Shown here: piece by piece, positions 35,938 through 47,159 of the stretch
Layout of the letters: each line of letters begins with the position of its first letter
How positions within the stretch are numbered: the first letter of the stretch is position 1
Origin: Buddleja alternifolia
Taxonomy: Eukaryota; Streptophyta; Magnoliopsida; Lamiales; Scrophulariaceae
NCBI GenBank assembly: GCA_019426215.1
Contig: CM033401.1
Coordinates: 22,449,134 to 22,513,133 of the forward strand
Direction of reading: 5' to 3'
DNA: 64,000 bases
Program-made: the position numbers and the translations under genes
Notes under the pieces: generated by a model
Told to the model about the DNA's origin: nothing
Database searches by the model: none
What the model saw: only the letters and a program-made list of their open reading frames with translations

Positions 35938-36516
35938 CTAGCCGGAGTTTGCCATAATCATCCTATACAACAAATGGGAAATCTTGTCGAAAGATCCCTT
36001 TCTGCATTCCACCATTTTTGTGCAAATGTCAGCTAGAATGACATATTCTCCCTTTATGTCATTTTTCTTAAAGTTGGGTTCATACGTAGCAGCAACATCA
36101 TCTCTCTTGACTCGTTCCCAGATTTTGGTAGCATTCCCCATTGCAACTTCTTCAACCTCACTGCCATCAGCGGGCAGTTTCAACAAATCAGCAAGAAGTT
36201 GGGGAGTGAGAACAAATAGTTTTGGATCAAAGGGGAACACGCAGGTAATGGAATTGCCAACGTCAGAGATGATGGCATTCAAAAAGAAAAATAGAGATTC
36301 CTCTGTGTGAATCAAAGAGTGAGAAGTTAAAAGAGTTTGAAGTCCAGAACCTTCAATGAGAGGAAGAATTTCTCTCATCGGGGAGTGTTGATTTTCAAAG
36401 AGATATTCCCAGTTGGCTATGAATCCTACAATGACTGTTACTGGTTTATCGGTTTTGGACTTGGAAGGTTTTTCGGCATCAGATTTTGAAGATTTGGAAG
36501 ATTTTCGTTGCGCCAT
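35938..36516 (-). pseudogene. unassigned ORF, plant mobile-element accessory-like, cut near LTR A3
   Basis: 192 codons, starting MAQRKSSKSSKSD with a basic serine-rich N-terminus, then a folded-looking segment (IANWEYLFENQ, SLFFFLNAIISDVGNS, LLADLLKLPADGSE, FDKISHLLYRMIMA). The motif pattern, hydrophobic strand then LL-LP-DG, resembles accessory proteins carried by plant retrotransposons, but no family can be named with certainty. It ends at a stop about 225 bases from LTR A3, with other short frames between, so the original 3' end was probably lost or spliced. It could also be a decayed host gene. Confidence 0.4.
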
Positions 36517-36711
36517 TGATGAGAAAGGTTATGCTTTTTGAGAGAAAGAAGAAAGTTCTTGTTGCCTTAGAATATTTTTACAGAAGGAAATACAAAAGTG
36601 ATGAAGTTTTTCTGTAAAAATTTGAGGTATTAAAATAACAATGGCAACAAGTAACCTCTCATATGCTCGGATAATGACCATGTGTACATCCATTTAATTT
36701 AGAAATAAAAA

Positions 36712-38152
36712 GGGAAAATAATTGTTTGGGGAATAGGAAGATTTTGAATTTATAAAGACACAACAATTCTTAAGTTAATAGGGAGAAGGGATTCTTAAAT
36801 TTTACAAATTACTAAAATGGTAAATTCAATACAAAATCATCTTTGTGTCAACTATTTCATCTTTTTTTTCATTTTAAATAATCTATATTCTTCACTTATT
36901 TCGTTCATCACAAATTGAGGCTTAACTTTTTTTTTTCCCCTTATAAAGTTATCCAATAGATTTATTAAAAAATGCAAGTAATATTCTATTGTATGTTTGA
37001 AACAAATTTACAACATATAAAAATACTTTGAGATAATTGAAAATTATATTAAATAAAGTTTTAAATTTTATTTACAAGTAACAACTTTAGAAGTTGTAGT
37101 CATGTAACAAGAAATAAGAGATTAAGAAAATATTAGATAGTAAACCAAACAATGCAGTTATGATATTCTAAATTACTTCGGAAAATGATGCTTGATACAC
37201 CATATTATACTTCATATTATGACAAAATAATAATTAAAACAATAAGCCCTATGATAAATCAAATTATCATAAGTAATTATCTTTTCATTGATAATATCTC
37301 AACTGAAGGAATCACCTACATGAATTTTTTCTAATCAACTGTTTATGAATAACGTTGAAATTTCATAGTTTTTTATCACATTTATCCTTGAAGATTATAT
37401 GTACGATCATAGTTGTAATTGCATGCATTGTAGCATGAAAAATTATTCAGATCAAGGTTTTGGGTAAAAAAATATTACTAAATCAAGATTGAGTATTTTT
37501 AACTAACCGTTCAAAGAATATAGTTAAAGGCATTTATTTACAAGGCTAGAGACGATGAACTTGTCAAAAAAAAAATGGCTTGTTGCACGAATACAAAATC
37601 GTTATTTATAAAAAAAAAAAACTTATGTAATATTATTTTCATTTGTTTTAAATTTTTTAGATGTGTCGTATAGTTTTTCCCAACTTATATTGCATTTATT
37701 ATTCAATGTGATGGGTCCATTTGTACAAATGAAGATAAATAAGCATTAATTAGCTACGAAAGAAAATTGGGTGAGTAAATAACTTGTATTTTTTTCGAAA
37801 ACATATGAAGTGGGTAGGACAAAATAATTTTGCATTGAATTTATCATTTTAATATTTGTTTCAAATATACAATAGAATATTACTTGTATTTTTTGATAAA
37901 TCTATTGCGTAGCTTTGTAAGAAGAAAAAAAGCGTACACTTCAATCTCTCATGAACAAAAGATTAATAAGTGAAGAACTTGAATAATTAAAAAAAAGAAA
38001 GAAAAGAAATAGGTGACACAAATATGATTTGGAATTAAATTTCCCATTTTATTAATATGTAAAGTTTAAGAATCCCTTCTCCCTAATTAGTTAAGAATTG
38101 TTGTGTCTTTATAAATTTGAAATCTTCCTATTCCCTAAATAATAATTTTCCC
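36712..38152. mobile_element. non-autonomous Mutator-like element with long TIRs
   Basis: Terminal inverted repeats of about 297 bases (36712-37008 and about 37855-38152) begin GGGAAAATAATT and GGGAAAATTATT. The element is flanked by the 9-bp duplication AAATAAAAA at 36703-36711 and 38153-38161. The AT-rich interior holds no ORF worth naming. A 9-bp duplication with long TIRs is the Mutator signature. Confidence 0.9.
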
Positions 38153-38161
38153 AAATAAAAA

Positions 38162-39008
38162 CAATGAATCTGAGCCATTTAATCATAAAGACGGATGTGA
38201 AAGGAGGCAATAAATTAGGTAACTGCATTTGGTAATAAAGTTTGAAATCCACAATTATTTTTCAAAAAATTTGAAATTTATTGAAATTTTCAGCGTGAGT
38301 TGCACGGGCCTGTTAGTACACTGACACGTGCTCAGGCATGCATAGACACTGAACCGCCTATTTTAGATAGGTATCATTACCCGCCAGTTTGATTTTGTAT
38401 TAATAAAATTTTATATTAATAATTGACTAAATATAATTTTATTTGTAAATTTTTCGGATTTTTAATCTTCTTTAAATAATTTAAAAAATATTTTTTTTTC
38501 ATAATTACCATAATAAAATAAATATATAACAGTATTTAAAATAATTAAATACTAAAAATAAAAATATGTATTATTCAACTTATCAATTTGAAAATTTTAA
38601 AACAAAAAAAATCCGATGAAAAAGATTAATTGATCAATTATTAACTTAATAAATGAAGGGTAGTGTAGTCTAAAAAGTTCTTAATCTTAGCTTTTGGGTT
38701 TTTTTGAATGAAAAGTTTGTAGAGTGTGTTTTTGAGATTGAAAAATATTTTTATAGGTTTTCTAGATATAAAAATTTTATTTTAAGGAGGTTTTAGTAAT
38801 TTTTCCTATTTATTATCTTAATATTTGTGTCTAAATTTATAAGTTTTAGCATAATTTATGGAGTTTATTCAAATTTATCTCCCGTAACAGTCTCCATCTA
38901 CAAGATTTACGAAGGAGAATTGCATATGCATTTACTGCCAGCTACCCAGTTTCAATGCGCCTCTAATTTCACTTATGCCCCGTTGACCAATATGGAATTG
39001 TGGCACAA
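38162..39008. other. AT-rich stretch without recognised features
   Basis: No ORF, RNA gene or repeat structure could be supported; the 38827-39012 frame looks like chance. Confidence 0.5.
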
Positions 39009-39160
39009 CTAGGGTGTAAATAAGCCGAGCTCGGTGAAAATTCCAGGCTCGAGCTCCATTATGTTTTTTGAGCTCGATCTCGAACTCGACGAACCTAATT
39101 TTCTGAAGCTCAAGTTACAAGTCTAGAAGTAGATGAGTCGAGGTTGAGCTCGAAATAAAA
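39009..39160 (+). repeat. GAGCTCGAGCTCG-rich TIR element fragment
   Basis: Starts CTAGGGTGTAAATAAGCCGAGCTCGG and continues with GAGCTCGAACTCGA-type words. The AGGGTGTAAAT-GAGC start is common in plant MITE-like sequences. The other end was not located. Confidence 0.4.
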
Positions 39161-39279
39161 TGATAATAATTATAAAAAATCATTTCATAGATAAGATATA
39201 TAATATTTCACGTATTACAAAATATGAGCTAGTTAGAAAATTGTATTTATTTAACTTATGTTTTAAAATCATATATCAT

Positions 39280-39660
39280 CTTGGGGTCATTTTAATCTGT
39301 TTTCCAACTACCCCATTTTTTTTTACACCTTTTTATCTCAACTTTATGAGTTTTGCATTTTTTTATATATTAACATATTTCACCAGAATAAACAAACTTT
39401 TTTTTACACTTTTCTATGCAAACTTTGTTTTTTTTTTTTACACTTCTTTATCCAAACTTTATTCTTTTTTACACTTTTTTATCTCATCAGGCCGCATGTG
39501 TTGAAATTCCGGCGGAATATTCTGCCGGAATATGCTAATAGATAAAAAGTGTAAAACCTGTAAAGTTGAGATAAAAAGGTATAAAAAATAAAAGTTTGTA
39601 TAAAAAAGTGTCAAAACTCGAAAAGTTCAGGTGGGTTATTGTCTTTACCCCATGTATGAT
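39280..39660. mobile_element. small foldback element
   Basis: An inverted pair of TGGGGT-starting arms (39281 on the left, complement ending near 39656) contains repeated TTTACACTTTTTTATC words on the left and AAAAAGTGTAAAA on the right. The centre (39490-39535) has a shorter hairpin around ATTCCGGCGGAATATTCTGCC. No target duplication was established. Confidence 0.55.
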
Positions 39661-39683
39661 AAGAGATTTACAAGAAATAAAAA

Positions 39684-40003
39684 GGGATAATTGCAGACAC
39701 CCCCCTCACATATGGGGGTCATTGCACTTCACCCCCTCACTTATTGAATTGTGCACTTACTCCATCACTTATCATAAAATGTGCACTTATCCCCTTCGAG
39801 CAGTTTGGACCAAAAAATACAAAGGGAAATTCAAATCCGGGCAGCAACGTATAGAAAATTCCTTTGTATTTTTTCTGCCCGAGCTGCCCAAAGGGGGTAA
39901 GTGCACATTTTATGGTAAGTGAGGGGGTAAAGTGCACATTTCAATAAGTGAGGGGGTGAAGTGTAATGACCCCATATGTGAGGGGGGTGTCTGCAATTAT
40001 CCC
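39684..40003. mobile_element. MITE with 9-bp target duplication (copy 1)
   Basis: 320 bases, GGGATAATTGCAGACACC to its inverted copy ending GCAATTATCCC, with arms pairing over most of the length. Flanked by AAATAAAAA at 39675-39683 and 40004-40012. A transcript would fold into one long hairpin. Open frames on both strands here are products of the palindrome. Confidence 0.92.
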
Positions 40004-40159
40004 AAATAAAAATATACATGAAACTAAGTCAAAAAGTGCAGTGTTTTCCAGTTAATAGATCCATCAAATACCATACATCACTCCATTTGAGTCAACCAAC
40101 AATATTAACTAAAATCCTACACAAAATATATACGGTAAATTATACCGTATTCGATGCCA

Positions 40160-40620
40160 TGCCTTATATTAGCCTAACCCACTTCGGCTTTTCCACAATT
40201 TAGGCAAACAAGTTAAGAAATGTTCAAAACAAGCACAAAAGTCTAGCAGTTGGGTTAAAGAGCCAGATGACCGTCTAACATCAAACAAATGTACTCTTCT
40301 TATCATCGTCATTAAGGGTGAAAAAGTACTCAAGCACATCAGTACACTTGATAAGCATATTTTCGGCAATGAGTTTCTCTTTTTGGGTAAGCCCTTCAAC
40401 ACCACCTATACATTTTGACACCACCTCCCTCTTCCACAATTAAAGTCCAGATTCATGACCAATCTCGGATGCTATATTATCAAGCCTAGCACCGCCACTA
40501 TCATGGTGAATTTCTCAAAAGCACGGTGGAGAGGTTTAGAGATGCCCAGGGTAGTGAAGCATGAGGAAGGATTTTTGTTCTTCGTTTTGAAATTGTAACA
40601 ACTATGAATGTAACGCTAGA
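40160..40620 (-). pseudogene. possible Myb/SANT-like (Harbinger-associated) protein fragment
   Basis: The minus strand reads IASEIGHESGL, a stop, LWKREVVSK, then GLTQKEKLIAENMLIK and LEYFFTLNDDDKKSTFV (about 40278-40410). The tail resembles plant Myb/SANT-like DNA-binding proteins linked to PIF/Harbinger transposons, where a leucine-rich helix precedes a FFSL-DE-K motif. Several stops; homology is by eye only. Confidence 0.3.
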
Positions 40621-40693
40621 TAGAGGAATACAATTCTTCTATTCGAAGCCATTGATACAGAAGCTGAATTATCAACTGTACCAATCTGGGTTC

Positions 40694-41042
40694 ACTGTTT
40701 GGTTGACTAGTCCCGGTGATGGCTTAACACAGCAAAATTAAAAAAAAATTATATTAAAAGTCATCCACCAAATGAAACTACTAAATTTGCTCTATTGACT
40801 ACGATATTGAAAACGATAAACTAAACTTACATAAAGTGCTTAATTTAAAATTTCATTGGATGGATCAATCTATCAACCCCTCGTACTCGATCTACACGCC
40901 CCGGTGAAATAGCTTGTTCGTTTCCTCGTATCTCCGGTTTGAGCACTCCAAGTTTAGTTCCTTTAACGGTATCTACATCTCGTTTCGAATCTCCAACTAA
41001 TTTGTTCTTGGTGCTAGCTATTAAGTTTAATATTTCTTGTAT
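40694..41042 (-). repeat. copia LTR remnant similar to LTR A
   Basis: TGTTTGGTTGACTAGTCCCGGTGATGGC resembles the start of LTR A (TGTTGGGTTGACTCATTCCC), with CGTATCTCCGGTTTGAGCACTCCAAG matching a further A-LTR block in order. Confidence 0.45.
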
Positions 41043-41051
41043 TTGTTATTT

Positions 41052-41342
41052 GGGATAATTGCAGACACCCCCCTCACATATGGGGGTCATTGCACTTCAC
41101 CCCCTCACTTATTGAAATGTGCACTTGCCCCCTTCGGGCAGTTCGGGTAGAAAAAATACAAAGGAATTTTCCGTACGTTGCTGCCCGGATTTGGATTTTC
41201 CTTTGTATTTTTTTGCCCCAAACTGCCCGAAGGAGGTAAGTGCACATTTTATGATAAGTGAAGGGGTAAAGTGCACATTTCAATTAGTGAGGGGGTGAAG
41301 TGCAATGACCCTCATATGTGAGGGGATGTCTGCAATTATCCC
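41052..41342. mobile_element. MITE with 9-bp target duplication (copy 2)
   Basis: Same family as 39684-40003, 291 bases. Flanked by TTGTTATTT at 41043-41051 and 41343-41351. Both ends match copy 1 closely. Confidence 0.93.
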
Positions 41343-41351
41343 TTGTTATTT

Positions 41352-41698
41352 AGCGCTTTTAGTTAAGTAATACTACACGCTTTTGTGTTAGTTGTAATAT
41401 AGTCGTTGGGACAGCCATAAATAGCCCCAGTCCCTGTATTTTTCATTTCGTTTTCTTCTTCATGTAATTCAATCACAGAGAAATCAATAATATCTTTTAT
41501 CTTTGTTATCAATCTTTGCAATTCATATTCTTAACACTAGCTAATTAGTTCTTTCTTAACTAAAAGGCTTGAGTGAATGGTGTGGGAATATATTTGTGAG
41601 TGAGATGAGAAAAATCACACCTGGAAATAATGGGCATGGTACGTTTTTTTATGAAAAAGAAGAGAAGATGAATTTTTCTCATTTCTCTCTTAGGCGTG
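41352..41698 (+). repeat. possible copia LTR remnant, plus strand
   Basis: Contains a promoter-like CCATAAATAGCCCC near 41415, a polyadenylation-like AATCAATAATATC near 41484 and CT/T-rich sequence between, as in copia LTR R regions. Boundaries and the partner LTR are not visible. Sequence from 41570 on is unassigned. Confidence 0.4.
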
Positions 41699-43290
41699 TG
41701 ATATATGTTATTTTTACACTAGTTTTCCCCCGTTTATCGACTTAGTTTTGATTGTTGCCTTGATAATTTGATCACATATGATGCTTTGACCCTTGTTTTC
41801 TCATATTTTATAGAATAACATAACATTTAGAGGAAAAGAACAAGGATTGAAGGTAAATCATGCATAAATATACAAACTGTCTGCACAGTGCTAGAGTTTA
41901 TGGAATAGATTTCTCTACCCATGTCCAAATTACACACTTCTTATACCAATGGAAATATAAGAGGCAAAGGTACATTTCTTATGTTGAAGACAAAGATCAG
42001 ATATGTAGGGAAGGAGGTGAAAACGTCATCGAAGAGACGTCTTACGATGGAGTTTTCTCATTCAGTGACTGGTGAGACAATTTTGTCATCTTTAACGTTT
42101 GATTTAGGCCCTAGTGTCTTATTGAGAGTTGTAGATATTTGTTTTAGGATTCTACAGCATCTTGAATTAGTGCATTCTGACATCGGTAGAGAAAGTTATG
42201 CGAAGTTTACCAAAACTGGCTGGAGCAGCAGGGGACGAACGCCGAGGCATTCATCCACGAACGCCGCGGCGTTCACATGCAGTAGCCAACACCGCGGCGT
42301 TCAACAAGTGAACGCCGCGGCGTTCAAGGCAGCGGGTTGGTCTATAAATACCCCTTTTAGCCATTTTTTACCCTAACTCACCTTGGATAGCAGCTGCCAC
42401 ACGAAAATAGAGAGAGAGGGAGCTTAGAAGAGAAGATTAAGGTCAAAACATGGAGAATTCAACAAGGAATCCACATCTCTATAAGAATTAGGGAGTTTTT
42501 ACATATTTGTTTCTTGACTTTGTTCAAATCTCCTATGACTTGTATGATTTATATTTGCACTTTTGACATGAATATGAGCTAAACTTGTTTGATTGAGGCC
42601 ATGGATAGGCCATTTATGTTATTTTGATTGTTGTTTTGTTGGTGTTTATTGGATTAATTTTGGTTTTAGCTATGTATTCAATATTTGATCTCAATGCTAC
42701 ATTTGCTTGATCACCAAGTGTTTGATAAAATGCCTAGGTTAGAGATCGAGAGATAATAACCTAGGGAAGATATAAACATTGAATACCCTATAGTTAAACC
42801 GACTAGAGATAGACTCGGTTTCTTTAGGTGGCTTTCCATTCACGTGGGGAATTCCTAGACCCTAAATGCATCCTCGTTAATCGGGTTTTCATATAGGGAT
42901 ATATAGGAAATCGTGACCAAGGGTAGGATTGCTATGCCAAGAGATTGGGTAGTACGTACGTTAGGGAATTTTGCCTTAGCTAAATCAATCTAATAATCCA
43001 ATAGAACCTAAATCACAATCGAAATGCATAATTGGTTGAACCATGTGCCTTGATCGCTTCTCTCTATTGTTTCCTCCCTTTATTTGGTGTGACGTTGCCT
43101 TAGTTTATTTTCTAGTATTTATTAATTAGTTAATCAACCTTTGTATCGACTGATTTAACTTAGAATTGAGTAATATAGTAGTCTTGGTACTTAGATTATA
43201 GTTGTCCCTGCGGATACGATAACCCCGGACTTAGAAATCCACTTTACTACTTACGCGACCTAGTTCTCTTGCTAGGATTTTGTCGTGTCA
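41699..43290 (+). repeat. E2 5' LTR
   Basis: TGATATATGTTATTTTTACAC to TTTTGTCGTGTCA. The first ~95 bases match the 3' LTR fragment at 46286-46384, and the end (CTAGGATTTTGTCGTGTCA) matches the E1 LTR end. Confidence 0.88.
42237..42350 (+). promoter_or_regulatory. E2 promoter region: palindrome array and TATA box
   Basis: Four GAACGCCGCGGCGTTC-type palindromes: 42237-42252 (one arm altered), 42259-42274 (perfect), 42288-42302 and 42310-42325 (perfect). The last ends 17 bases before TATAAATA at 42343-42350. The core GCCGCGGC is shared with E1; flanks differ. Confidence 0.75.
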
Positions 43291-43296
43291 AGTTTT

Positions 43297-43314
43297 TGGC
43301 GCCGTTGCCGGGGA
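43297..43314 (+). promoter_or_regulatory. E2 primer binding site (tRNA-Asp type)
   Basis: TGGCGCCGTTGCCGGGGA, six bases after the LTR. Confidence 0.9.
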
Positions 43315-43423
43315 CAACTATGGTATCTAATATTGAGATTCTCTTATTCTTTCTGAGCTTAGATCATTTTTTTTCCTACTAATTGTTTTGTCTTTCTTTG
43401 TGCGAGATTGATCTCATTAGTGC

Positions 43424-44740
43424 ATGACACGTACTAGTGGGATTGGACTAGCGGAGTTGGACCCTGAGATTGAATGCACATTTACTCGAGGGGTAAGACT
43501 ACAAAGGGAGACTCAACCACAGCAAGCCACGATGGAGACTCCTTATACACATATAGATCCCGGTGTCCTAGCAGAAGCGGTGCGTCGGGAAATTGCAAAG
43601 CTTGGCATCCCTCTAAAGCAACCGGAGGTATCTCCACAAATCCTTATGAGGGATTACATGATGCCAAACATTCAAGGACCAGCTGGGCCAATTGTTTTAC
43701 CACCTATGGAATCCTATGAGCACACTTACCATCCCGGTTGGCTAAATCATTCAAGATCAACATGGAGTTACAACAATGATGGAATGGTGTTTTCACCAGG
43801 ATTGGCGCATGATTGGGATCCATCATTCGCCTCATCAACCCCAAAGAAAATGGAAACCTATGAGCATACTTACCATCCTGGTTGGATAAATCGTGCAAGC
43901 TCAACATGGAGTTACAACAATGCCTCAGGATTTGACCATGTCTGTAGCCTTCCCTCCCAATATGATAGTTCCTATCAATAAGAGCCAACGATGACATCTA
44001 CTCTTGAGGACCAGTTGAATGTAGATTGTGCAAGCTCACAAGCTAGCATAAACCAGATGGAAGCTATCATAGAGGAGATGGAAGCTCGTAGAAAGGAGTC
44101 AGAAGCTCATAGTAGGGAAGTGGTCATACTAGTCGATCAAGCAATCAACTTATGGAAGGAGAGAGAGTCATGCACCCTAGAGAATCACACAAAAGAAAGT
44201 GAGGCTTCCCTCAATACAGAAGTTGAACAAGCGGTTGATTTAGGACTACAATGTCTCCCCCCTATCACTAAAGATTCTCCACCCTCTGTCCTCTCCACAT
44301 GTAAAGAGGTAATTGATTCCAGTGAAGGTGAGTTGTTTTTAACTACAGGAGTTAATATGGTTATTTGTGATAGCTATGAGGTTTGTAAGCATCCAATTGA
44401 TTCGAATTTGTCTTTACGCATTGATGCTTTTGATCCTTTTAGTGTTGAGCTTTCTCAGGTTAAAAGAACCAATAGTCTCCTCGAGTCCTACATCATGAAC
44501 TCCAAGTTTTCCACTTCGATGGGTGAAGAAAAATGGTCATCTACTTGTAACTTGGAGAATAGTCTAAATCATCACTCGGCACAATGGGAAGAAAGAGTGA
44601 TGGAAGTGGAGATGGACTATGAGAAAATATTTGAATGGATGATTGCTTGGTCACTACTCATCATATTTTCTAGTAACACCGGGCCCTATTTCATCCTTAC
44701 TTGGAGAATGAACAAGGCATTCATTCGAAAACCCCCTTGA
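43424..44740 (+). pseudogene. E2 gag-like ORF with one in-frame stop
   Basis: 185 codons, a TAA at 43979-43981, then three codons and a further 249-codon ORF in the same frame, so one nonsense change splits a single frame. The N-terminus (LAELDPEIECTFTRGVRL) resembles the start of Athila gag (DPEIERT type). A repeat unit YEHTYHPGW-N-STWSYNN occurs twice (about residues 98-121 and 144-167). The second half is acidic with a possible coiled coil (MEAIIEEMEARRKESEAHSR). It ends WRMNKAFIRKPP. No nucleocapsid knuckle. Confidence 0.65.
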
Positions 44741-46285
44741 AATAACTCGGTAAAGTCAAGCTAATGACTTTAAAACAAGCGCTTCTTGGGAGGCAACCCA
44801 AGCTTTTTATCGCTTTCTTGTTTTTCCTTTTTGTATTTATCTTGCTTTCTCTCCCGTCTTATTGTTGATGTGATTTTCTAGATATTTCTTTTCTACAAGT
44901 TTTGATCCCAGGATACTAGCCCACCACCGTGCTCACTCCGCATCTCTCCATTTCAGAGTTATAACACTTATCCCTCTTACTTTGCATTTAATTCAGGAAC
45001 ATTGAGGACAATGTTTAATTTAAGTTTGGGGGTACAACCTTACAACCTTGTTGATTTAGAATTCATGAATTGGTGCACCCTTGCATAAGAGCATAATGCG
45101 TTTGAATATCTCTACTCTCTTGAAGTCAAAGTCCCTTATTTGTGGTCAATATGTCATATGTTGTGACTTGAAAGCCCTTTTTAGTCATGCTTATACGAAT
45201 TTTTGAGGATTTAAAACGTTGAACTTTCAATTTTGTTGAGTATGAAGTGTGTATTAATGTTGTGAAGTCATAAAATGATTTAAGCCATCTTTCATTGTCA
45301 TTAGCCTAACATTTTTGCCTTCTCTATATTGCATAATCTCTAGACCTTGGTTTGAGCCGTATTGAAAAGAATGGAGTGTGTTAAGCACACTAGAAACCAC
45401 CATTCGTCTTTATTTCATAAGCCACGACAACCACCTTCTAGCCTAAAAGAAAAACAATGTCTTGCACCCAATCAAGAGAGTTTAGAACTTCATATCATTT
45501 GACTTGAATATGGGTAGTCACCTTGTTTTGATTTGAATGTATATGAGTTAGATAGTGATGTTTTGGCTATGTTGGGATATTTGAGGTTTGAAGTATTATG
45601 TAAAAAAGAGGATGAAATGAAAACTTGAGCAATGGGCTAAATAGTCGAGAGAGAGAGATATATATGGAAAAAAAAAGTGTGTTCTCGACTAGTCTTTGAT
45701 CTTGGCACTCAATTGGATCATTTGGCTTGGAAATCTGTGTACAACCCGGTATGAAAAGAAACAAGTTTGGGGGTTGTAAGTTGAAAGGCAAAAGAGAGTG
45801 AAAAAGGGATAAGTGATAAGTTGTGAAAGTTTTTGTAGTCTATTTGCGAATTTAGATCGATGATTTTGAGTTATAGGCTCTCTTGACTTAGTCACTTTAT
45901 CCAAATTTTCCAACCTAGCCATCACCTAGCCTTACGTTACAAGCCGGAAAGACTTTTTGATTGTGACTTTTGCACTTTATACACACCAACAGGTTAACGA
46001 ATGTTGAATTGTTTCAATGCCTTTACTTTCCAATTGGTTTGCATAATCTTTTCTAAAGTGTGCTCTTGACATGAATATGGATGTGGGAGTTCATGATATA
46101 GGGATAGAAACTAAGATTTTGTGAGGTTTTCAAATTGTTAAATGTTCAAAGCATCATGTAGCTTTTCATAATCGTTTTTGAAGGTATAATGCTTGCTCTT
46201 ATGAATATGAATTGGCAAATGAAAATTTCAATCTTCATGTGTGTGTATTTGATCGAGGACGATCAAAGCTAAGTTTGGGGGTAGT
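44741..46285 (+). other. E2 3' internal non-coding region with extra polypurine tracts
   Basis: Begins with the segment shared with E1 (44759-44800, CTAATGACTT to GGAGGCAACCC). No ORF of interest. AAGTTTGGGGGT occurs at about 45023 and 45762, in addition to the functional tract at 46271-46285. Confidence 0.7.
46271..46285 (+). promoter_or_regulatory. E2 polypurine tract
   Basis: AAGTTTGGGGGTAGT directly before the LTR start TGTATATGTTATTT. Confidence 0.88.
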
Positions 46286-46384
46286 TGTATATGTTATTTT
46301 TACACTAGTTTTCCCCCGTTTATCGACTTAGTTTTGATTGTTGCCTTGATAACTTGATCACATATGATGCTTTGACCCTTGTTT
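46286..46384 (+). repeat. E2 3' LTR, first ~100 bases only
   Basis: Matches 41699-41800, then diverges after GACCCTTGTTT. The following ~40 bases and TA microsatellite lead into TIR element T1. Confidence 0.85.
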
Positions 46385-46550
46385 AGTCTTCTAATTTTTC
46401 TTATCCTATATATATATATATATATATAGGGTCAAGATCTAATACATACCCTATATTAGATAAGATATGAGACGCAATCTACACCATTGGATCCATTAAA
46501 TCCAACAGTCCAAAAAGGAATCAAAAAATAGGTGGGGAAATTGATTCCAA

Positions 46551-46931
46551 TTGGATCAGGGGTATAATAGTCAAATGATGTCATTTTTCAAAGCCCACAA
46601 ACCCACGTCTCAGAAACTTTTCATCGTCTTCTCTCTCGGATGCAAGACTCCCACTTCTTCTCTTCTCCACACCTTCGAAACAGAGCAAAACATTCAGTTG
46701 GAGGAGATCTCGAAGCAGCAGTCACCACAAGACGTGCCACCGGAGCTGTTCGACGTGCTTCAAGACGTGAAGAAAGCTATGATGTCGTTTCAAATCCACG
46801 AGCAGAGGAGAGATGCGGCGCAATTGATTGAGTTGGATAGGATTTTTCAGGTGTTTGATGTTCTTGTTCAGAAGGCTTCTGCGTTGGTGAAACATCCTGA
46901 TTGTGGTGGTGGTGGTGAAATTGGAATATAA
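46551..46931 (+). pseudogene. captured PIRL-like N-terminal fragment, copy 1
   Basis: 126-codon frame. Residues 40-117 (FETEQNIQLEEISKQQ, DVPPELFDVLQDVKKAM, HEQRRDAAQLIELDRIFQVF, LVQKAS) closely follow the pattern of the N-terminal helical region of plant intracellular Ras-group-related LRR proteins (EKEEQARLEAIS, DVPEELF-VLQ, EQ-REAL-LL-L). The leucine-rich repeats themselves are absent. The frame ends GGGGEIGI before a stop at 46929-46931. Identification from memory of the family; a search should confirm. Confidence 0.55.
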
Positions 46932-47159
46932 CTGAATGTTATATCACAGTTAAGATACAGTAACTTGTATATCATTATACAGTCAATATAGCTATGATAT
47001 ACACTTATACAGTATGTTAATATATAACATACAGTAAATATTGAAACATGTTAAAGAGCACATTCTATATCTCTATATACTACATACAACCTCATTATAC
47101 AGCATGAGTAATTAAATGATACAGTGTGTTAACATATAACATGCAATTATTAATGAGAC

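Larger units (their letters stand above)
41699..46384 (+). mobile_element. E2: non-autonomous Athila-like LTR element, 3' LTR truncated
   Basis: A 5' LTR of 1592 bases, tRNA-Asp binding site, one interrupted ORF, the same post-ORF segment as E1, a polypurine tract and the first ~100 bases of a 3' LTR. LTR ends, PBS and PPT match the E1 type. No pol motifs. The 3' LTR stops at about 46384, shortly before TIR element T1. Confidence 0.9.

Noticed and set aside
39596..40019. ORFs of 60-108 codons on both strands
   Set aside because: Products of the palindromic MITE at 39684-40003.
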